DNA of 64,000 bases. It comes from Pseudomonadota bacterium (GTDB lineage: Bacteria > Pseudomonadota > Alphaproteobacteria > Rhizobiales > Devosiaceae). The stretch lies in contig JAEWLC010000090.1 in the NCBI GenBank assembly GCA_023393475.1, forward strand, positions 62,001-126,000, in the 5' to 3' direction. The translations under genes were made by a program, and so were the position numbers. This document shows, one piece after another, positions 32,499-41,311 of the stretch (position 1 is its first letter; every line of letters begins with the position of its first letter). The notes beneath the pieces are model-generated. The model saw only the letters and a program-made list of their open reading frames with translations, was not told the origin of the DNA and made no database searches.

Positions 32499-33347
32499 TC
32501 AGGCGAACCCCAGTTCCCGCCTCACATCCTCCGCCGCCCAGCCTGCCTCGCGCAGGCTGCGGAGGGATTGCGAACCCTTCGACTTGCTGAGCTTCCTGCC
32601 TTCGACATCGAGGATCAGCTTGTGGAAGGTGTAGGTCGGCGTCGGCAGCCCGAGCAGCATCTGCAGCAGCACGTGAATGTCGGTCGAGGGCTCCATGTCG
32701 CGGCCCCGCGTCACATGGGTCACGACCTGCGCGGCATCGTCGACGACGACGCTCAGGTGATAGCTGGTCGGCGTGTCCTTGCGCTGCAGCACGACATCGC
32801 CCCAGAGTTCGGGCCGGGCGTAGCGGATCTGCGGCCGGTCGATCGGCGTCGGGCCGGCGACCGAGAAGGTCAGCAGCCCGGTCAGTTCCATCGCCTCGGC
32901 CGTGCGCAGCCGCCAGTTCGCCTCCTCGCCTGCAGCCAGCCGATTCCGGGCCTCGGCCGGATCGGTAAGGCTGCACCTGCCCGAATAGAGCGGGGCGCCG
33001 TCCGGATCGGTGCCGTCGGCTTCGGCGGCAATCTCGGCGCGCGAGCAGAAGCAGGGATAGAGCAGGTCGCGCCCGCGCAACCGGTCGGCCGCCGCCTCGT
33101 AGGCAGGGAAACGCTGCGACTGGTGCCAGACGGGCTCGTCCCACTCGAGCCCCAGCCAATGCAGATCCTCGAAGATCGCTTCGGTGAATTCCGGCTTGCT
33201 TCTCTGCCGGTCGATGTCCTCGATGCGCAGCAGCATGCGACCGCCCATGGCCTTGCACCATTGAGCGGTATAGAGCGCCGAGTAGGCATGCCCCATATGG
33301 AGATAGCCGTTTGGGCTGGGCGCGAAACGGAATACGGGCTGGCGCAT
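32499..33347 (-). CDS. gluQ: Glutamyl-Q tRNA(Asp) synthetase
   Basis: 282-residue truncated GluRS paralogue that attaches glutamate to queuosine at position 34 of tRNA-Asp. The class I signature HMGHA (within FAPSPNGYLHMGHAYSAL) and the KMSKS-like KLSKSKG are both present, and the anticodon-binding domain is missing, as expected for the family. Zinc-ligand candidates are in YPCFCSR. The queuosine link is interesting because a queuosine-precursor transporter gene is at 62977. It is divergent from the glycosylase gene with about 30 bp between starts. Confidence 0.93.
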   Translation of the reverse strand: MRQPVFRFAPSPNGYLHMGHAYSALYTAQWCKAMGGRMLLRIEDIDRQRSKPEFTEAIFEDLHWLGLEWDEPVWHQSQRFPAYEAAADRLRGRDLLYPCFCSRAEIAAEADGTDPDGAPLYSGRCSLTDPAEARNRLAAGEEANWRLRTAEAMELTGLLTFSVAGPTPIDRPQIRYARPELWGDVVLQRKDTPTSYHLSVVVDDAAQVVTHVTRGRDMEPSTDIHVLLQMLLGLPTPTYTFHKLILDVEGRKLSKSKGSQSLRSLREAGWAAEDVRRELGFA

Positions 33348-33377
33348 TGGCCAGAGCTAGCACGCGAGGCTGATGAT

Positions 33378-34022
33378 TTGACAGACCGACTCGATTCCGC
33401 CGACGCGCTGGTCCGCCATCTGGCCGCGCTTACCGTGCTTGATCCGCGGCTAGCCGAGATCGCGGGGAGGGCCGGGCCTTTCGAGATCCGCCGGTCGCCG
33501 GGCGGGTTCGAAGGGCTGGCGCGGATCGTCACCGGCCAGCAGGTCTCGACGGCCAGCGCCGACGCGATCTGGTCGCGCTTCTCGGTCTTGCCCGGCGCGC
33601 TCGATCCGCCGCGCTATCTCGAACTCACCGAGGAGCAGGTGCGGGGCGCCGGGCAGTCTGGCGGCAAGTACCGGACCCTGCGCGGTATTGCCGAAGCTAT
33701 CGCGGCGGGCAGCATCGATTTCACCTATCTCGCGGAACTGCCGGCCGAGGAGGCGATCGCGACCCTCACCCGGCTCAAGGGCGTCGGGCCGTGGACGGCC
33801 GAGATCTACCTGATGTTCTCGGCGGCCCATCCCGACATCTTCCCGGCCGGCGATGTCGCGCTGCAGCGGGCGGCGCAGTGGGCCTTCGGGCTTGACGACA
33901 AGCCGCCCGTAAAGGACTTGATCGGCATGGCCCAACGCTGGTCGCCGCATCGTTCGACGGCGGCGCTGCTGCTCTGGCGCTACTATCGCGCGGTGCGCAA
34001 CAAGGAAGGAATATCGGTCTGA
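33378..34022 (+). CDS. DNA-3-methyladenine glycosylase II (AlkA type)
   Basis: 214-residue HhH-GPD DNA glycosylase removing alkylated purines. The helix-hairpin-helix LKGVGPWTAEIYLMF and the catalytic aspartate in FPAGDVALQ are intact, and IVTGQQVSTASADAIW is the family core. Start is taken as TTG 33378 (TDRLDSADALVRHLA), with GAGG upstream; it avoids overlapping the divergent gluQ start. The stop overlaps the start of the following esterase gene (TGATG). Confidence 0.9.
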   Translation: MTDRLDSADALVRHLAALTVLDPRLAEIAGRAGPFEIRRSPGGFEGLARIVTGQQVSTASADAIWSRFSVLPGALDPPRYLELTEEQVRGAGQSGGKYRTLRGIAEAIAAGSIDFTYLAELPAEEAIATLTRLKGVGPWTAEIYLMFSAAHPDIFPAGDVALQRAAQWAFGLDDKPPVKDLIGMAQRWSPHRSTAALLLWRYYRAVRNKEGISV

Positions 34023-34666
34023 TGGTGAAGCTCTCCGGCCCCATGCTCGCCCCCCAGAGTGGCGGCCCCGCGAAGCAGGCGATCATCCTCCTCCACGGCT
34101 ACGGCGCCGACGGCAGCGACCTGATCGGCCTGGGCCATCACTGGGGTCAGCTGTTTCCGGACGCGCTGTTCGTCGCGCCGAACGCGCCCGAGCCCTGCGC
34201 CGGCAGCCCGTTCGGCTTCCAGTGGTTCCCGCTCGCCGTCGATCGCATCGCCGGCCGTATCGAAGGGGCACGGAACGCCGCGCCCGTCATCGCCGAGTTC
34301 CTTTCCGACCTCTGGACGCAGGGTGGGATCACGCCTGCCAACACCTATCTCGTCGGCTTCTCGCAGGGGGCGATGATGGCGCTGCATGTCGGCACGGCCC
34401 TGCCGCAGCGGCTCGGCGGCATCGTCTCGTTCTCGGGCGCGTTCGTGCCGGCCGATGCCTTTCCGGCGGACGACAAGCCGCCCGTCGCGCTGATCCACGG
34501 CGACCTCGACCAGGTGGTCGATCCGCAGCTCAGCCGGCAGGCCGCGGATGACCTGCTTGCCGCCGGGTTCGACGTGACGCTGCATATTTCGCAAGGGGTT
34601 GCGCACGGCATCGCACCGGATGGGCTCGACTTCGCGACGTCGTTCCTCATCGCGCAGAACAGCTGA
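34022..34666 (+). CDS. Phospholipase/carboxylesterase-type alpha/beta hydrolase
   Basis: 214-residue serine esterase of the acyl-protein-thioesterase-like family. Oxyanion loop LLHGYGADGSDL, nucleophile GFSQGA (about residue 119), acidic residue in HGDLDQVV and histidine in GVAHGI are all in place. No signal peptide, so it is cytoplasmic. Start overlaps the glycosylase stop. Natural substrate unknown. Confidence 0.92.
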   Translation: MVKLSGPMLAPQSGGPAKQAIILLHGYGADGSDLIGLGHHWGQLFPDALFVAPNAPEPCAGSPFGFQWFPLAVDRIAGRIEGARNAAPVIAEFLSDLWTQGGITPANTYLVGFSQGAMMALHVGTALPQRLGGIVSFSGAFVPADAFPADDKPPVALIHGDLDQVVDPQLSRQAADDLLAAGFDVTLHISQGVAHGIAPDGLDFATSFLIAQNS

Positions 34667-34760
34667 AGCGATCTCCGAAACACGCTTCACAGTCATGACA
34701 CATCAGGCATAGAATATTGCTGATCATGACCGGCCGCGATTCCCGACAGGGAGGCGACAA

Positions 34761-35318
34761 GTGACAGTACATGTGTCGCTTGAGAGCTGTCCCGCCTTGG
34801 TGCTGAATGCCGACTTCCGGCCGCTCAGCTACTATCCGCTGTCGCTTTGGTCGTGGCAGGACGCCATCAAGGCGATCTGCCTCGATCGGGTCAATGTTGT
34901 CTCCAGCTACGACCGGGTGATCAAGTCGCCGAGCCACGAGATGCTGCTGCCCAGCGTCGTCTCGCTCAAGGATTACGTGCGCCCGGCGCGCCATCCGGCC
35001 TTCACGCGCTTCAACGTCTTCCTGCGCGACAAATTCCAGTGCCAGTATTGCGGGTCGCGCGACGACCTGACCTTCGATCACGTCATTCCGCGCTCGAAGG
35101 GCGGTCGCACCACCTGGGAAAACGTCGTCGCCGCCTGCGCGCCGTGCAACCTCAGGAAGGCCAACCGGCTGCCGCGCGAGATCAAGATGTTCCCGATGCA
35201 GGAGCCGTTCCAGCCGAGCGTGCACGACCTGCACAATAACGGCCGGGCCTTCCCGCCGAACCACCTGCACCAGAGCTGGCTCGACTACCTCTACTGGGAC
35301 ATCGAGCTCGAGCCGTAG
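34761..35318 (+). CDS. HNH endonuclease family protein
   Basis: 185-residue protein with a C-terminal HNH nuclease domain. Zinc pair CQYCGS and CAPCNLRKANR frame the ββα core DLTFDHVIPRSKGG (DH at about residue 110). The N-terminal part (LVLNADFRPLSYYPLSLWSWQDA) is the conserved accessory region of this bacterial HNH group, present in most alphaproteobacteria and not linked to mobile elements. Start is GTG at 34761 with GGGAGG upstream. Biological role unknown. Confidence 0.92.
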   Translation: MTVHVSLESCPALVLNADFRPLSYYPLSLWSWQDAIKAICLDRVNVVSSYDRVIKSPSHEMLLPSVVSLKDYVRPARHPAFTRFNVFLRDKFQCQYCGSRDDLTFDHVIPRSKGGRTTWENVVAACAPCNLRKANRLPREIKMFPMQEPFQPSVHDLHNNGRAFPPNHLHQSWLDYLYWDIELEP

Positions 35319-35349
35319 GCCGCTTGCGGGGTCTCGTTCCCCCCGATGG

Positions 35350-35853
35350 CTAGCCCTTCCGCTTCATCCAGGCTGCCGCGCCGAGCATCAGTGCGATTGC
35401 GGCCGAGATCAGGGCGTTGAAGCCGGCGAGCGAGATGCCGAACAGCTCGAACTGGATGGCGTCGCAGGGCACCACGCGGGTCGCGTTGATGTTGGAAAGG
35501 TCCTCGAAGCTGACTTCGACGCCGATGCCGCTGCAGGCGGTCGGGCCCGGCCAGAAGCCGTATTCGACGCCGGCGTGATGGCCGCCGAGATAGGTGGACC
35601 AGACGAACACCAGGGCGACGAGCACGAGCCCGGCAACCACTACCGCACGCGGCAGGCGGTTCCACAGCAGCAGGATCAGCAGCAGGATCGGCAGCCCGAC
35701 ATAGTAGGGGGTGCGCTGGCCCCAGCAGAGCTCGCACGGCACGAGGCCGCCGAAGATCTGCGAGCCCCAGGCGCCGGCGATGGTCGCGAGCCCGAGGACG
35801 AAGGAGATCGCGGCGAGCAGCCGCGGGCGGTCGGCGGTAAGGCGGTCAGGCAC
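35350..35853 (-). CDS. dsbB: Disulfide bond formation protein DsbB family
   Basis: 167-residue integral membrane protein with four helices that would reoxidise DsbA and pass electrons to quinone. The first cysteine pair is CELC (residue ~40) in a periplasmic loop; the second pair corresponds to the cysteines in PTACSGIG and VVPCDAIQ. Start codon GTG. It converges on the HNH gene with 31 bp between stops. Its DsbA partner is not in the window. Confidence 0.88.
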   Translation of the reverse strand: MPDRLTADRPRLLAAISFVLGLATIAGAWGSQIFGGLVPCELCWGQRTPYYVGLPILLLILLLWNRLPRAVVVAGLVLVALVFVWSTYLGGHHAGVEYGFWPGPTACSGIGVEVSFEDLSNINATRVVPCDAIQFELFGISLAGFNALISAAIALMLGAAAWMKRKG

Positions 35854-35951
35854 GAGGTGACGCTCCAGTATGCGGGCGCCATATTCTCGGGGATGGCCCC
35901 CAAGTCAATCGGCGCGGGATCAAGTAACTCGAGCCCGGGTTCACGACGGCG

Positions 35952-36821
35952 TCACTCGCCCGGGCCTTTGAGCCCCAGCTCTTCCATCACTGCGCGGGCA
36001 TTTTGTGGCGCGTGCTCCTTGTCGGTGGAAACGAAGAAGGCGAAGACATCGCGGTCGGTGCCGGTTTCCTCCGCGTCGGCGACCAGGGGCGCCCCAGCCG
36101 GCGCCTTGCCTCCTGACCAGGCCTTGAGCCAACCCGCGCGTTCGGTCCGCTGTCCCGCCGTGTAGCTCTCCGCGCCGGGTGCGCCCTGCAGGCGTGCATA
36201 AGCGAAATCGGCGGTCTGGTCGGTATAGGGCCAGTCGGCCGTGTCGGCGACGACCAGCGCAACGTTGTGCGCCCGCAGCTGGGCGATGAAGCGGGGGTCG
36301 GCAAAACTCTCGTGCCGCACCTCGATGGCATGCCGCACACGCGTGATGCCGGTGGCATCGACATAGGGCGGGTTCTTGCCGTAGTCGGTCTTTTGGGCCA
36401 GCGCGACCAGCGCCTCCGGCGTCTGCGGCAGCAGCGCGAGGAAGGTCTCCATCCGCTCAGGGTCGTATTTGCTGTTGCCCGGCAGCTGCCAGCAGAAGGG
36501 GCCGAGCTTCTTGCCCAGCGCCATCACGCCCGAGGCGAAGAAGTTGGCGAGCGGCAGCTCCACGTCCTTCAGCCGCTTGATGTGGGTGACGAGCTGGTGG
36601 CCCTTCACGGTGAAGACGAAATCGTCCGGCGCCTGGCTGGCCCAGTTCTCAAAGCTCGCGGCCTTCTGGTGGCTGTAGAAGGTGGCGTTGATCTCGATAT
36701 TGCCGAGCCGCGCGCTCGTATAGGCGAGTTCGTCCTTCTGCTTCAGCCCCTCGGGATAGTAGCTCTTGCGCCAGGGTTCGAATACCCAGCCGGCCGTTCC
36801 GAGCCTGATCGTGCCTGCCAT
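35952..36821 (-). CDS. DUF72 domain protein (YecE family)
   Basis: 289-residue TIM-barrel-like DUF72 protein of unknown function. Family landmarks: RLGTAGWVFEPWRKSYYPEGL at the N-terminus in parts, INATFYSHQ, FVFTVKGHQ, and GPFCWQLPGN, then VEVRHESF. ATG at 36821 has GGAGGA upstream. No signal peptide. It is flanked by dsbB and a glycosyltransferase gene on the same strand with gaps of about 98 and 69 bp. Confidence 0.9.
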   Translation of the reverse strand: MAGTIRLGTAGWVFEPWRKSYYPEGLKQKDELAYTSARLGNIEINATFYSHQKAASFENWASQAPDDFVFTVKGHQLVTHIKRLKDVELPLANFFASGVMALGKKLGPFCWQLPGNSKYDPERMETFLALLPQTPEALVALAQKTDYGKNPPYVDATGITRVRHAIEVRHESFADPRFIAQLRAHNVALVVADTADWPYTDQTADFAYARLQGAPGAESYTAGQRTERAGWLKAWSGGKAPAGAPLVADAEETGTDRDVFAFFVSTDKEHAPQNARAVMEELGLKGPGE

Positions 36822-36890
36822 CGCTTCACTCCTCCGCACTGGAGCGATAGTGCGATCCTGCAGCCTCTCCGTCCAGCCGTCCGGAGCCGA

Positions 36891-37694
36891 TCAGTCCGGT
36901 TGCGAGGTGGCTTCCACATAGCCGGGGGCGAGGGGCACTAGCTTGCGGCTCGAGGTCAGCAGGGTGCCGAGGCCGAACGCCCTGATGCTCCGTGCCAGTT
37001 CACCGGTGCTGGCGGCGAACTGATCGCGCACGCGGCGGCGCTTCAGCCGTCCCGCGGCTTTGCGCAGCCCGACGATGTTGCCGGCGGCCTCCGGAGAATC
37101 CTTGGCGAGCACTTCGGCGGGCGTGCAGAGGGCGGGCGCGACCTGGAACACGCGCTGGCGGTAGAGCGTCATGCCGCGCCGGCTGAACAAGTAGTTGTCG
37201 ATGGGTAGCGTCTCGAGGTCGGGGTCGGCCAGCATCGCGGCGGCCACCGTGCCGCGGACAATGTATCCGGCGGCACCCGGAGCCGAGGACAGCATGCGAT
37301 GGGCGTCGTGCCCGGCAATCGGTTGCGGCCGTGACAGGCGCACCGGATCGGGGCGGGTTTCGAGGCGCAGGACGTCGTACCAGTCGTCCATAAGGGCAGG
37401 GTCATCGAGGAAAGCCGGCAGCGCCGGAGCAAGGCAGGCGTCATCCTCGAGGATCAGGGCTGCCTCGTAGCCGCGTTCCGCCACGATGCGCAGGGCACGC
37501 CGGTGGCTGTCGAGGCAGGCGGCAGCGGAAGGCGACATGCGCGACGCCGTCGCGGTTACCAGCCGCTCGCCTGCAGCCGGCATGGACGCCGCCACACGCT
37601 CCGCCGAGATGCCGAGGGAAGCAAACTGCCGTTCCATGAACAGGCGCCGATCCGGGCGGCTGTCCAGGTTGATATACAATACCGGGATAGGCAT
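36891..37694 (-). CDS. Glycosyltransferase family 25 protein
   Basis: 267-residue GT25 enzyme, a family that adds galactose or glucose to lipooligosaccharide. Seen are VLYINLDSRPDRR, SPSAAACLDSHRRAL, and the DxD-type LILEDDACL. The C-terminus is basic (RLKRRRVRDQFAAS). It stands alone, not in an LPS cluster, so its acceptor is unknown. The upstream neighbour on the same strand is tRNA-Leu. Confidence 0.88.
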   Translation of the reverse strand: MPIPVLYINLDSRPDRRLFMERQFASLGISAERVAASMPAAGERLVTATASRMSPSAAACLDSHRRALRIVAERGYEAALILEDDACLAPALPAFLDDPALMDDWYDVLRLETRPDPVRLSRPQPIAGHDAHRMLSSAPGAAGYIVRGTVAAAMLADPDLETLPIDNYLFSRRGMTLYRQRVFQVAPALCTPAEVLAKDSPEAAGNIVGLRKAAGRLKRRRVRDQFAASTGELARSIRAFGLGTLLTSSRKLVPLAPGYVEATSQPD

Positions 37695-37748
37695 GAAACT
37701 CGGACGAAAGGCGCTGAAAAAGCGTTAAATATCAATGACGGCGTGGAG

Positions 37749-37833
37749 TGGTGCCCCCGGTCGGACTCGAACCGACAAGCCTCGCGGCGGCGGATTTTGA
37801 GTCCGCTGCGTCTACCAATTCCACCACAGGGGC
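37749..37833 (-). tRNA. tRNA-Leu (CAA)
   Basis: 85-nt class II tRNA including an encoded CCA. Seven-base acceptor stem GCCCCTG pairs with CGGGGGC (one G-U). Anticodon stem GCGGA/TCCGC with loop CTCAAAA gives anticodon CAA, reading UUG. A long variable arm follows and the T-loop is GTTCGAGTC. Confidence 0.95.
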
Positions 37834-37891
37834 GCGGGGCAAGGCCGTAGCATTGCGGCCCTGTCGGCGCAAGCCTTGGCGACCGGGGCGC

Positions 37892-38482
37892 CTACAGCAC
37901 GGGCGGCACGAACGGTTGCTCCTCGCGCCGCAATACCGGGCCGCGCTCGAACGTTTCGAGGCGCTCGGCCTCGAGTTCTTCATCGGCTTCGAGCGTTGCG
38001 CCCTCCGCCCGGATGCCCCGGGCGTGCCTCAGGATCGCGGCGGCTGGACCGGCATGCGCCTCGTCGACGCGCGCGGTGACGATGGCGCCGCCGCTGCGGA
38101 CTTTCTCGAGCAGTTCATTCGCCTCGGTTTCGGACAGCCCGGCGCTGGTCAGGGTGCCGACGAGGCCACCGGTCGCGGCGCCGATCCCGGCACCGGCGAG
38201 GGCACCGATGGCGGCGGCGAAGAGCCAGCCGCTGGCGACGACCGGTCCGAAGCCGGGAATGGTGAGGATGCCGAGCCCGGCGAGAAGCCCGCCGGCGCCG
38301 CCGAGGCCCGCCCCGACCTCGGCGCCGATCGTTGCGCCTTCGTCCACGGGGTCAGCCTCGAAGTCGGGCGGGGTCGAGGAGACGAGGCTGATGTCGGCGT
38401 GGGCAATGCCGGCCTCGTGCAGGGCGTGCACGGCGGCAGTCGCATGCTCGTAGGTGTCGAACAGTCCGGAAAGGGTCTGCAT
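37892..38482 (-). CDS. General-stress-protein-like membrane-associated protein
   Basis: 196 residues. The N-terminal stretch SGLFDTYEHATAAVHALHEAGIAHADISLV resembles the 17M/YflT general stress domain. A glycine/alanine-rich hydrophobic block (about residues 55-108, with GLGGAGGLLAGLG and GALAGAGIGAATGGLVG) is like a glycine-zipper region, followed by a small repeat of the domain (SEEAELLEKVRSGGAIVTARV-like). ATG at 38482 has AAGGAGG ahead. The family is stress-associated; function unproven. Confidence 0.7.
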   Translation of the reverse strand: MQTLSGLFDTYEHATAAVHALHEAGIAHADISLVSSTPPDFEADPVDEGATIGAEVGAGLGGAGGLLAGLGILTIPGFGPVVASGWLFAAAIGALAGAGIGAATGGLVGTLTSAGLSETEANELLEKVRSGGAIVTARVDEAHAGPAAAILRHARGIRAEGATLEADEELEAERLETFERGPVLRREEQPFVPPVL

Positions 38483-38533
38483 CGGAGCCTCCTTGCTGGC
38501 CGCACAACGGCGAAGGGGGCGTCCGCGTTCCCC

Positions 38534-38836
38534 TCAGGCTCCGAGCGCCAGCCGGGTGAGATAGACCGCGAGCACGCCGCCCGCCATGGCGGCGAAGAGA
38601 TTGCGGCTCACCACATAGATCAGCGCCGTCGCCGCGGCGGCGATCGCCTCGGCCGGGCCGCCGGCCAGAACCGCGGGCGCAATCAGCGAGGCGAGCACGG
38701 CGCCGGGCAGGTGCCTCATCCAGCTCGCGACAAAGCCCGTCGCGGGCAGGCGGCTCGCGAGGAGGAAGCCGCCGGCGCGGATTGCAAAGGTGACGGCGGC
38801 CATGCCGAGAATGGCGAGCAGCGCTTCAACCGACAT
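38534..38836 (-). CDS. azlD: AzlD-family branched-chain amino acid exporter subunit
   Basis: 100-residue small subunit with three or four membrane helices and the FAIRAGGFLL N-terminal motif typical of AzlD. It forms an exporter with AzlC. The start overlaps the end of azlC by 11 bases, so the two are translationally coupled. Which amino acid is exported is not known. Confidence 0.88.
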   Translation of the reverse strand: MSVEALLAILGMAAVTFAIRAGGFLLASRLPATGFVASWMRHLPGAVLASLIAPAVLAGGPAEAIAAAATALIYVVSRNLFAAMAGGVLAVYLTRLALGA

Positions 38837-39545
38837 GGCGGCGCTCCTTCAGGGTTTCGACCAGGGCGCCGGCCAGGCTACCGACGAGGCCGCCGACGAT
38901 GATGTACCAGTTGCCCTCGATCAGCCGCGATGTGGCGATGGCGGCGAGCGCGGCGACGATCCAGGGCACAAGGTCGCCGCGGCCCTTCCACATGCCGAGC
39001 AGCAGCGCGAGGAAGGTGGCGGTGAAGGCGAAATCGAGCCCGTATTTCGTCGGATCGTCGATGAAGGCGCCGAGCACCCGGCCGAGCAGGGTCGAGGCCA
39101 TCCATGCCAACCAGCAGAGCGTGCCGGTCCCGAGATAGAAGGCGACGCTGCCGATCCCCTTCCGCACCTCGGTCATGGTCATGGCCCAGCTCTCGTCGGA
39201 GACGAAGAAGGTCGCGCCCAGCGCCGCCGGCAGCGGCAGCGGCACAAGCAGCGGCCTGAGCGTCGCCGACATCAGCAGGAGGCGCAGGTTGACGATCAGG
39301 GCGGCGATGACGATCGAAACGATCGGCAGGTTGCCGGGCGTCCACATGTCGAGGACGACGAACTGGCTCGAGCCGGCAAAGACCAGCCCGCTCATCAGCG
39401 CGACTTCGAGCACGCTCATGCCGGCCTGTCCGGCCAGCACGCCCCAGACTAGGCCGTAGGCGGCGATGGAAATGGCGACGGGCGAGAACATCCGGACGCC
39501 GAGCCAGTATTGCTGGCGTGCCGTATGGGGGGCGGGTGCGTGCAT
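38826..39545 (-). CDS. azlC: AzlC-family branched-chain amino acid permease subunit
   Basis: 239-residue large subunit with about six helices and the family motif SGLVFAGSSQFVVL in the first third, followed by LIVNLRLLLMSATLRP. ATG at 39545 is chosen; a TTG six codons further upstream is possible, as no strong ribosome site marks either. Pairs with azlD at 38534. The 264 bp upstream hold no gene I accept and presumably contain the promoters of azlC and the divergent MATE gene. Confidence 0.88.
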   Translation of the reverse strand: MHAPAPHTARQQYWLGVRMFSPVAISIAAYGLVWGVLAGQAGMSVLEVALMSGLVFAGSSQFVVLDMWTPGNLPIVSIVIAALIVNLRLLLMSATLRPLLVPLPLPAALGATFFVSDESWAMTMTEVRKGIGSVAFYLGTGTLCWLAWMASTLLGRVLGAFIDDPTKYGLDFAFTATFLALLLGMWKGRGDLVPWIVAALAAIATSRLIEGNWYIIVGGLVGSLAGALVETLKERRHVG

Positions 39546-39809
39546 GGGCACGCTATATATCAAAGCGGGCCCGGGCCGCGATGATAGTTCGTGATCGGGC
39601 TTATCTCGAATGTTGATGAGGTTGCGCCGCCACTGCGATTGACGCGGCCGTGGATAGAACTGTAAGCAACCGCCGTGCGTTCGAACCCGACAGTGCTCCG
39701 ACCCGCCTGCATCTTTCCTTGAGATGTGAAGTGGCCCGCCTCCGCCGACACACTACCGGCCCAGGCAGGGACAACGCCGCCGCATTGAATTGGGATTTCG
39801 GAGTTTTCT

Positions 39810-41162
39810 ATGATCGATCATAGCAAGCCGCTTTGGCGGCGCTTTCTCGTCTTTCTCGTGCCGCTGATGGTCAGCAATATCCTGCAGGCGCTGTCGGGCA
39901 CGATCAACAACATCTATATCGGCCAGATGATCGGCGTGAACGCGCTCGCCGCCGTTTCGGTGTTCTTCCCGATCATGATCTTCCTGATCTCGTTCGTGAT
40001 CGGGCTGGCGTCGGGCGCCTCGATCCTGATCGGGCAGGCCTGGGGGGCCAAGAACCTCCCGAAGATCAAGCAGGTCACCGGCACGACGCTGACGGTGGGC
40101 TTCTTCATGGGCCTCTTCGTCGCCGTGTTCGGCGGGTTCTTCGCGCAGAACCTGATGGAACTGCTGGGTGCGCCGGCTGATATCGTCGCCGACGCGACCG
40201 CCTATGGCCGCATCGTGCTCATCGGCATGCCCGGGTTCTTCGTCTTCCTGCTCGTCACCTCGATGCTGCGCGGGGTGGGCGACACGATCACGCCGCTGTT
40301 CACGCTGATCTTCTCGATCGGCGTCGGCCTCGTCGTGACCCCGGCGCTGATCCAGGGCTGGTGGGGCCTGCCGCAGATCGGCGTGCTTGCCGCTGCCGTG
40401 GCCTTCATCACCGGCTTCGTCGTGGTCCTGATCTTCCTCTATTTCTACCTCAACGCCCGGAAGAGCCCGATGGCGTTCGATGCGGAACTGTTCCGCAACC
40501 TCAAGGTCGACGTGAAGCTGCTCGGCCTGATCCTCAAGCTCGGCATCCCGGCCGGCGTCTCGATGGTGGTGTCCTCGATCTCGGCCATCGTCATCATCGG
40601 CATCGTCAACCGCTTCGGCTCCGACGCGACCGCCGCCTATGGCGCGGTCAACCAGGTGCTGAGCTACGTGCAGTTCCCGGCCATGTCGATCGGCATCGCC
40701 TCGGCGATCTTCGCGGCGCAGGCGATCGGCGCCCGGCGTTTCGACGAGGTCGAGAACGTCACGCGCACGGCGGCGATCATCAACCTGGTGTTCACCGGCG
40801 CGCTGGTGCTGCTCGCCTACATCTTCTCGGAATATGTGGTCCGGCTGTTCATCACCGAGCAGCAGGTGGTCGAACTCACGCAGACCCTGCTGCACATCGT
40901 GCTGTGGAGTTGCCTCTTGTTCGGCTGGGGCAACATCTTCTCGGCGGTGATGCGTGCTTCGGGCGATGTGTGGGTGCCGATGGGCCTGTCGCTCGCGGCC
41001 ATCATCCTCGTCGAGGTTCCGGCGGCGCTGACGCTCAGCCACTTCTTCGGCCTCGAAGGCGTGTGGTGGGGCTACTGCCTCAGCTTCGCGGCGCTGCTGA
41101 CCTTCCAGGCGGCCTACTATTTCGGCTGGTGGCGGAAGAAGGAAATCGTGGCGCTGGTGTAG
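39810..41162 (+). CDS. MATE family efflux transporter
   Basis: 450-residue integral membrane drug/sodium or proton antiporter with about 12 helices in two homologous halves. Markers include the N-terminal PLMVSNILQALSGTINNIYIGQMIG, the loop GASILIGQAWGAKN and its second-half counterpart IASAIFAAQAIGARRFDEV. Substrates of MATE pumps are not predictable from sequence. A palindromic repeat lies between it and the convergent AAC(3) gene. Confidence 0.93.
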   Translation: MIDHSKPLWRRFLVFLVPLMVSNILQALSGTINNIYIGQMIGVNALAAVSVFFPIMIFLISFVIGLASGASILIGQAWGAKNLPKIKQVTGTTLTVGFFMGLFVAVFGGFFAQNLMELLGAPADIVADATAYGRIVLIGMPGFFVFLLVTSMLRGVGDTITPLFTLIFSIGVGLVVTPALIQGWWGLPQIGVLAAAVAFITGFVVVLIFLYFYLNARKSPMAFDAELFRNLKVDVKLLGLILKLGIPAGVSMVVSSISAIVIIGIVNRFGSDATAAYGAVNQVLSYVQFPAMSIGIASAIFAAQAIGARRFDEVENVTRTAAIINLVFTGALVLLAYIFSEYVVRLFITEQQVVELTQTLLHIVLWSCLLFGWGNIFSAVMRASGDVWVPMGLSLAAIILVEVPAALTLSHFFGLEGVWWGYCLSFAALLTFQAAYYFGWWRKKEIVALV

Positions 41163-41218
41163 GCGCTGGCGGCAAGTGCACTCACGGCGCGGTCGGGAGA
41201 CTGTCCGGTACTACTCGG

Positions 41219-41298
41219 TGTCATCCCTGCGAAGGCAGGGATCCATCTCTCAGTTCGCGCTTGCGGATGCTTGGATCCCTGCGTTCGCAGGGCTGACA
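41219..41298. repeat. 80-bp palindromic repeat, copy 3
   Basis: TGTCATCCCTGCGAAGGCAG at the left; the right arm is degenerate (CCCTGCGTTCGCAGGGCTGACA). Lies between convergent MATE and AAC(3) genes, where it may also help end transcription. Confidence 0.85.
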
Positions 41299-41311
41299 TC
41301 GGTGACTTGGG

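Noticed and set aside
39560..39751. 63-codon frame between azlC and the MATE gene
   Set aside because: No motif, no ribosome site and a composition unlike its neighbours; this is likely the promoter region.
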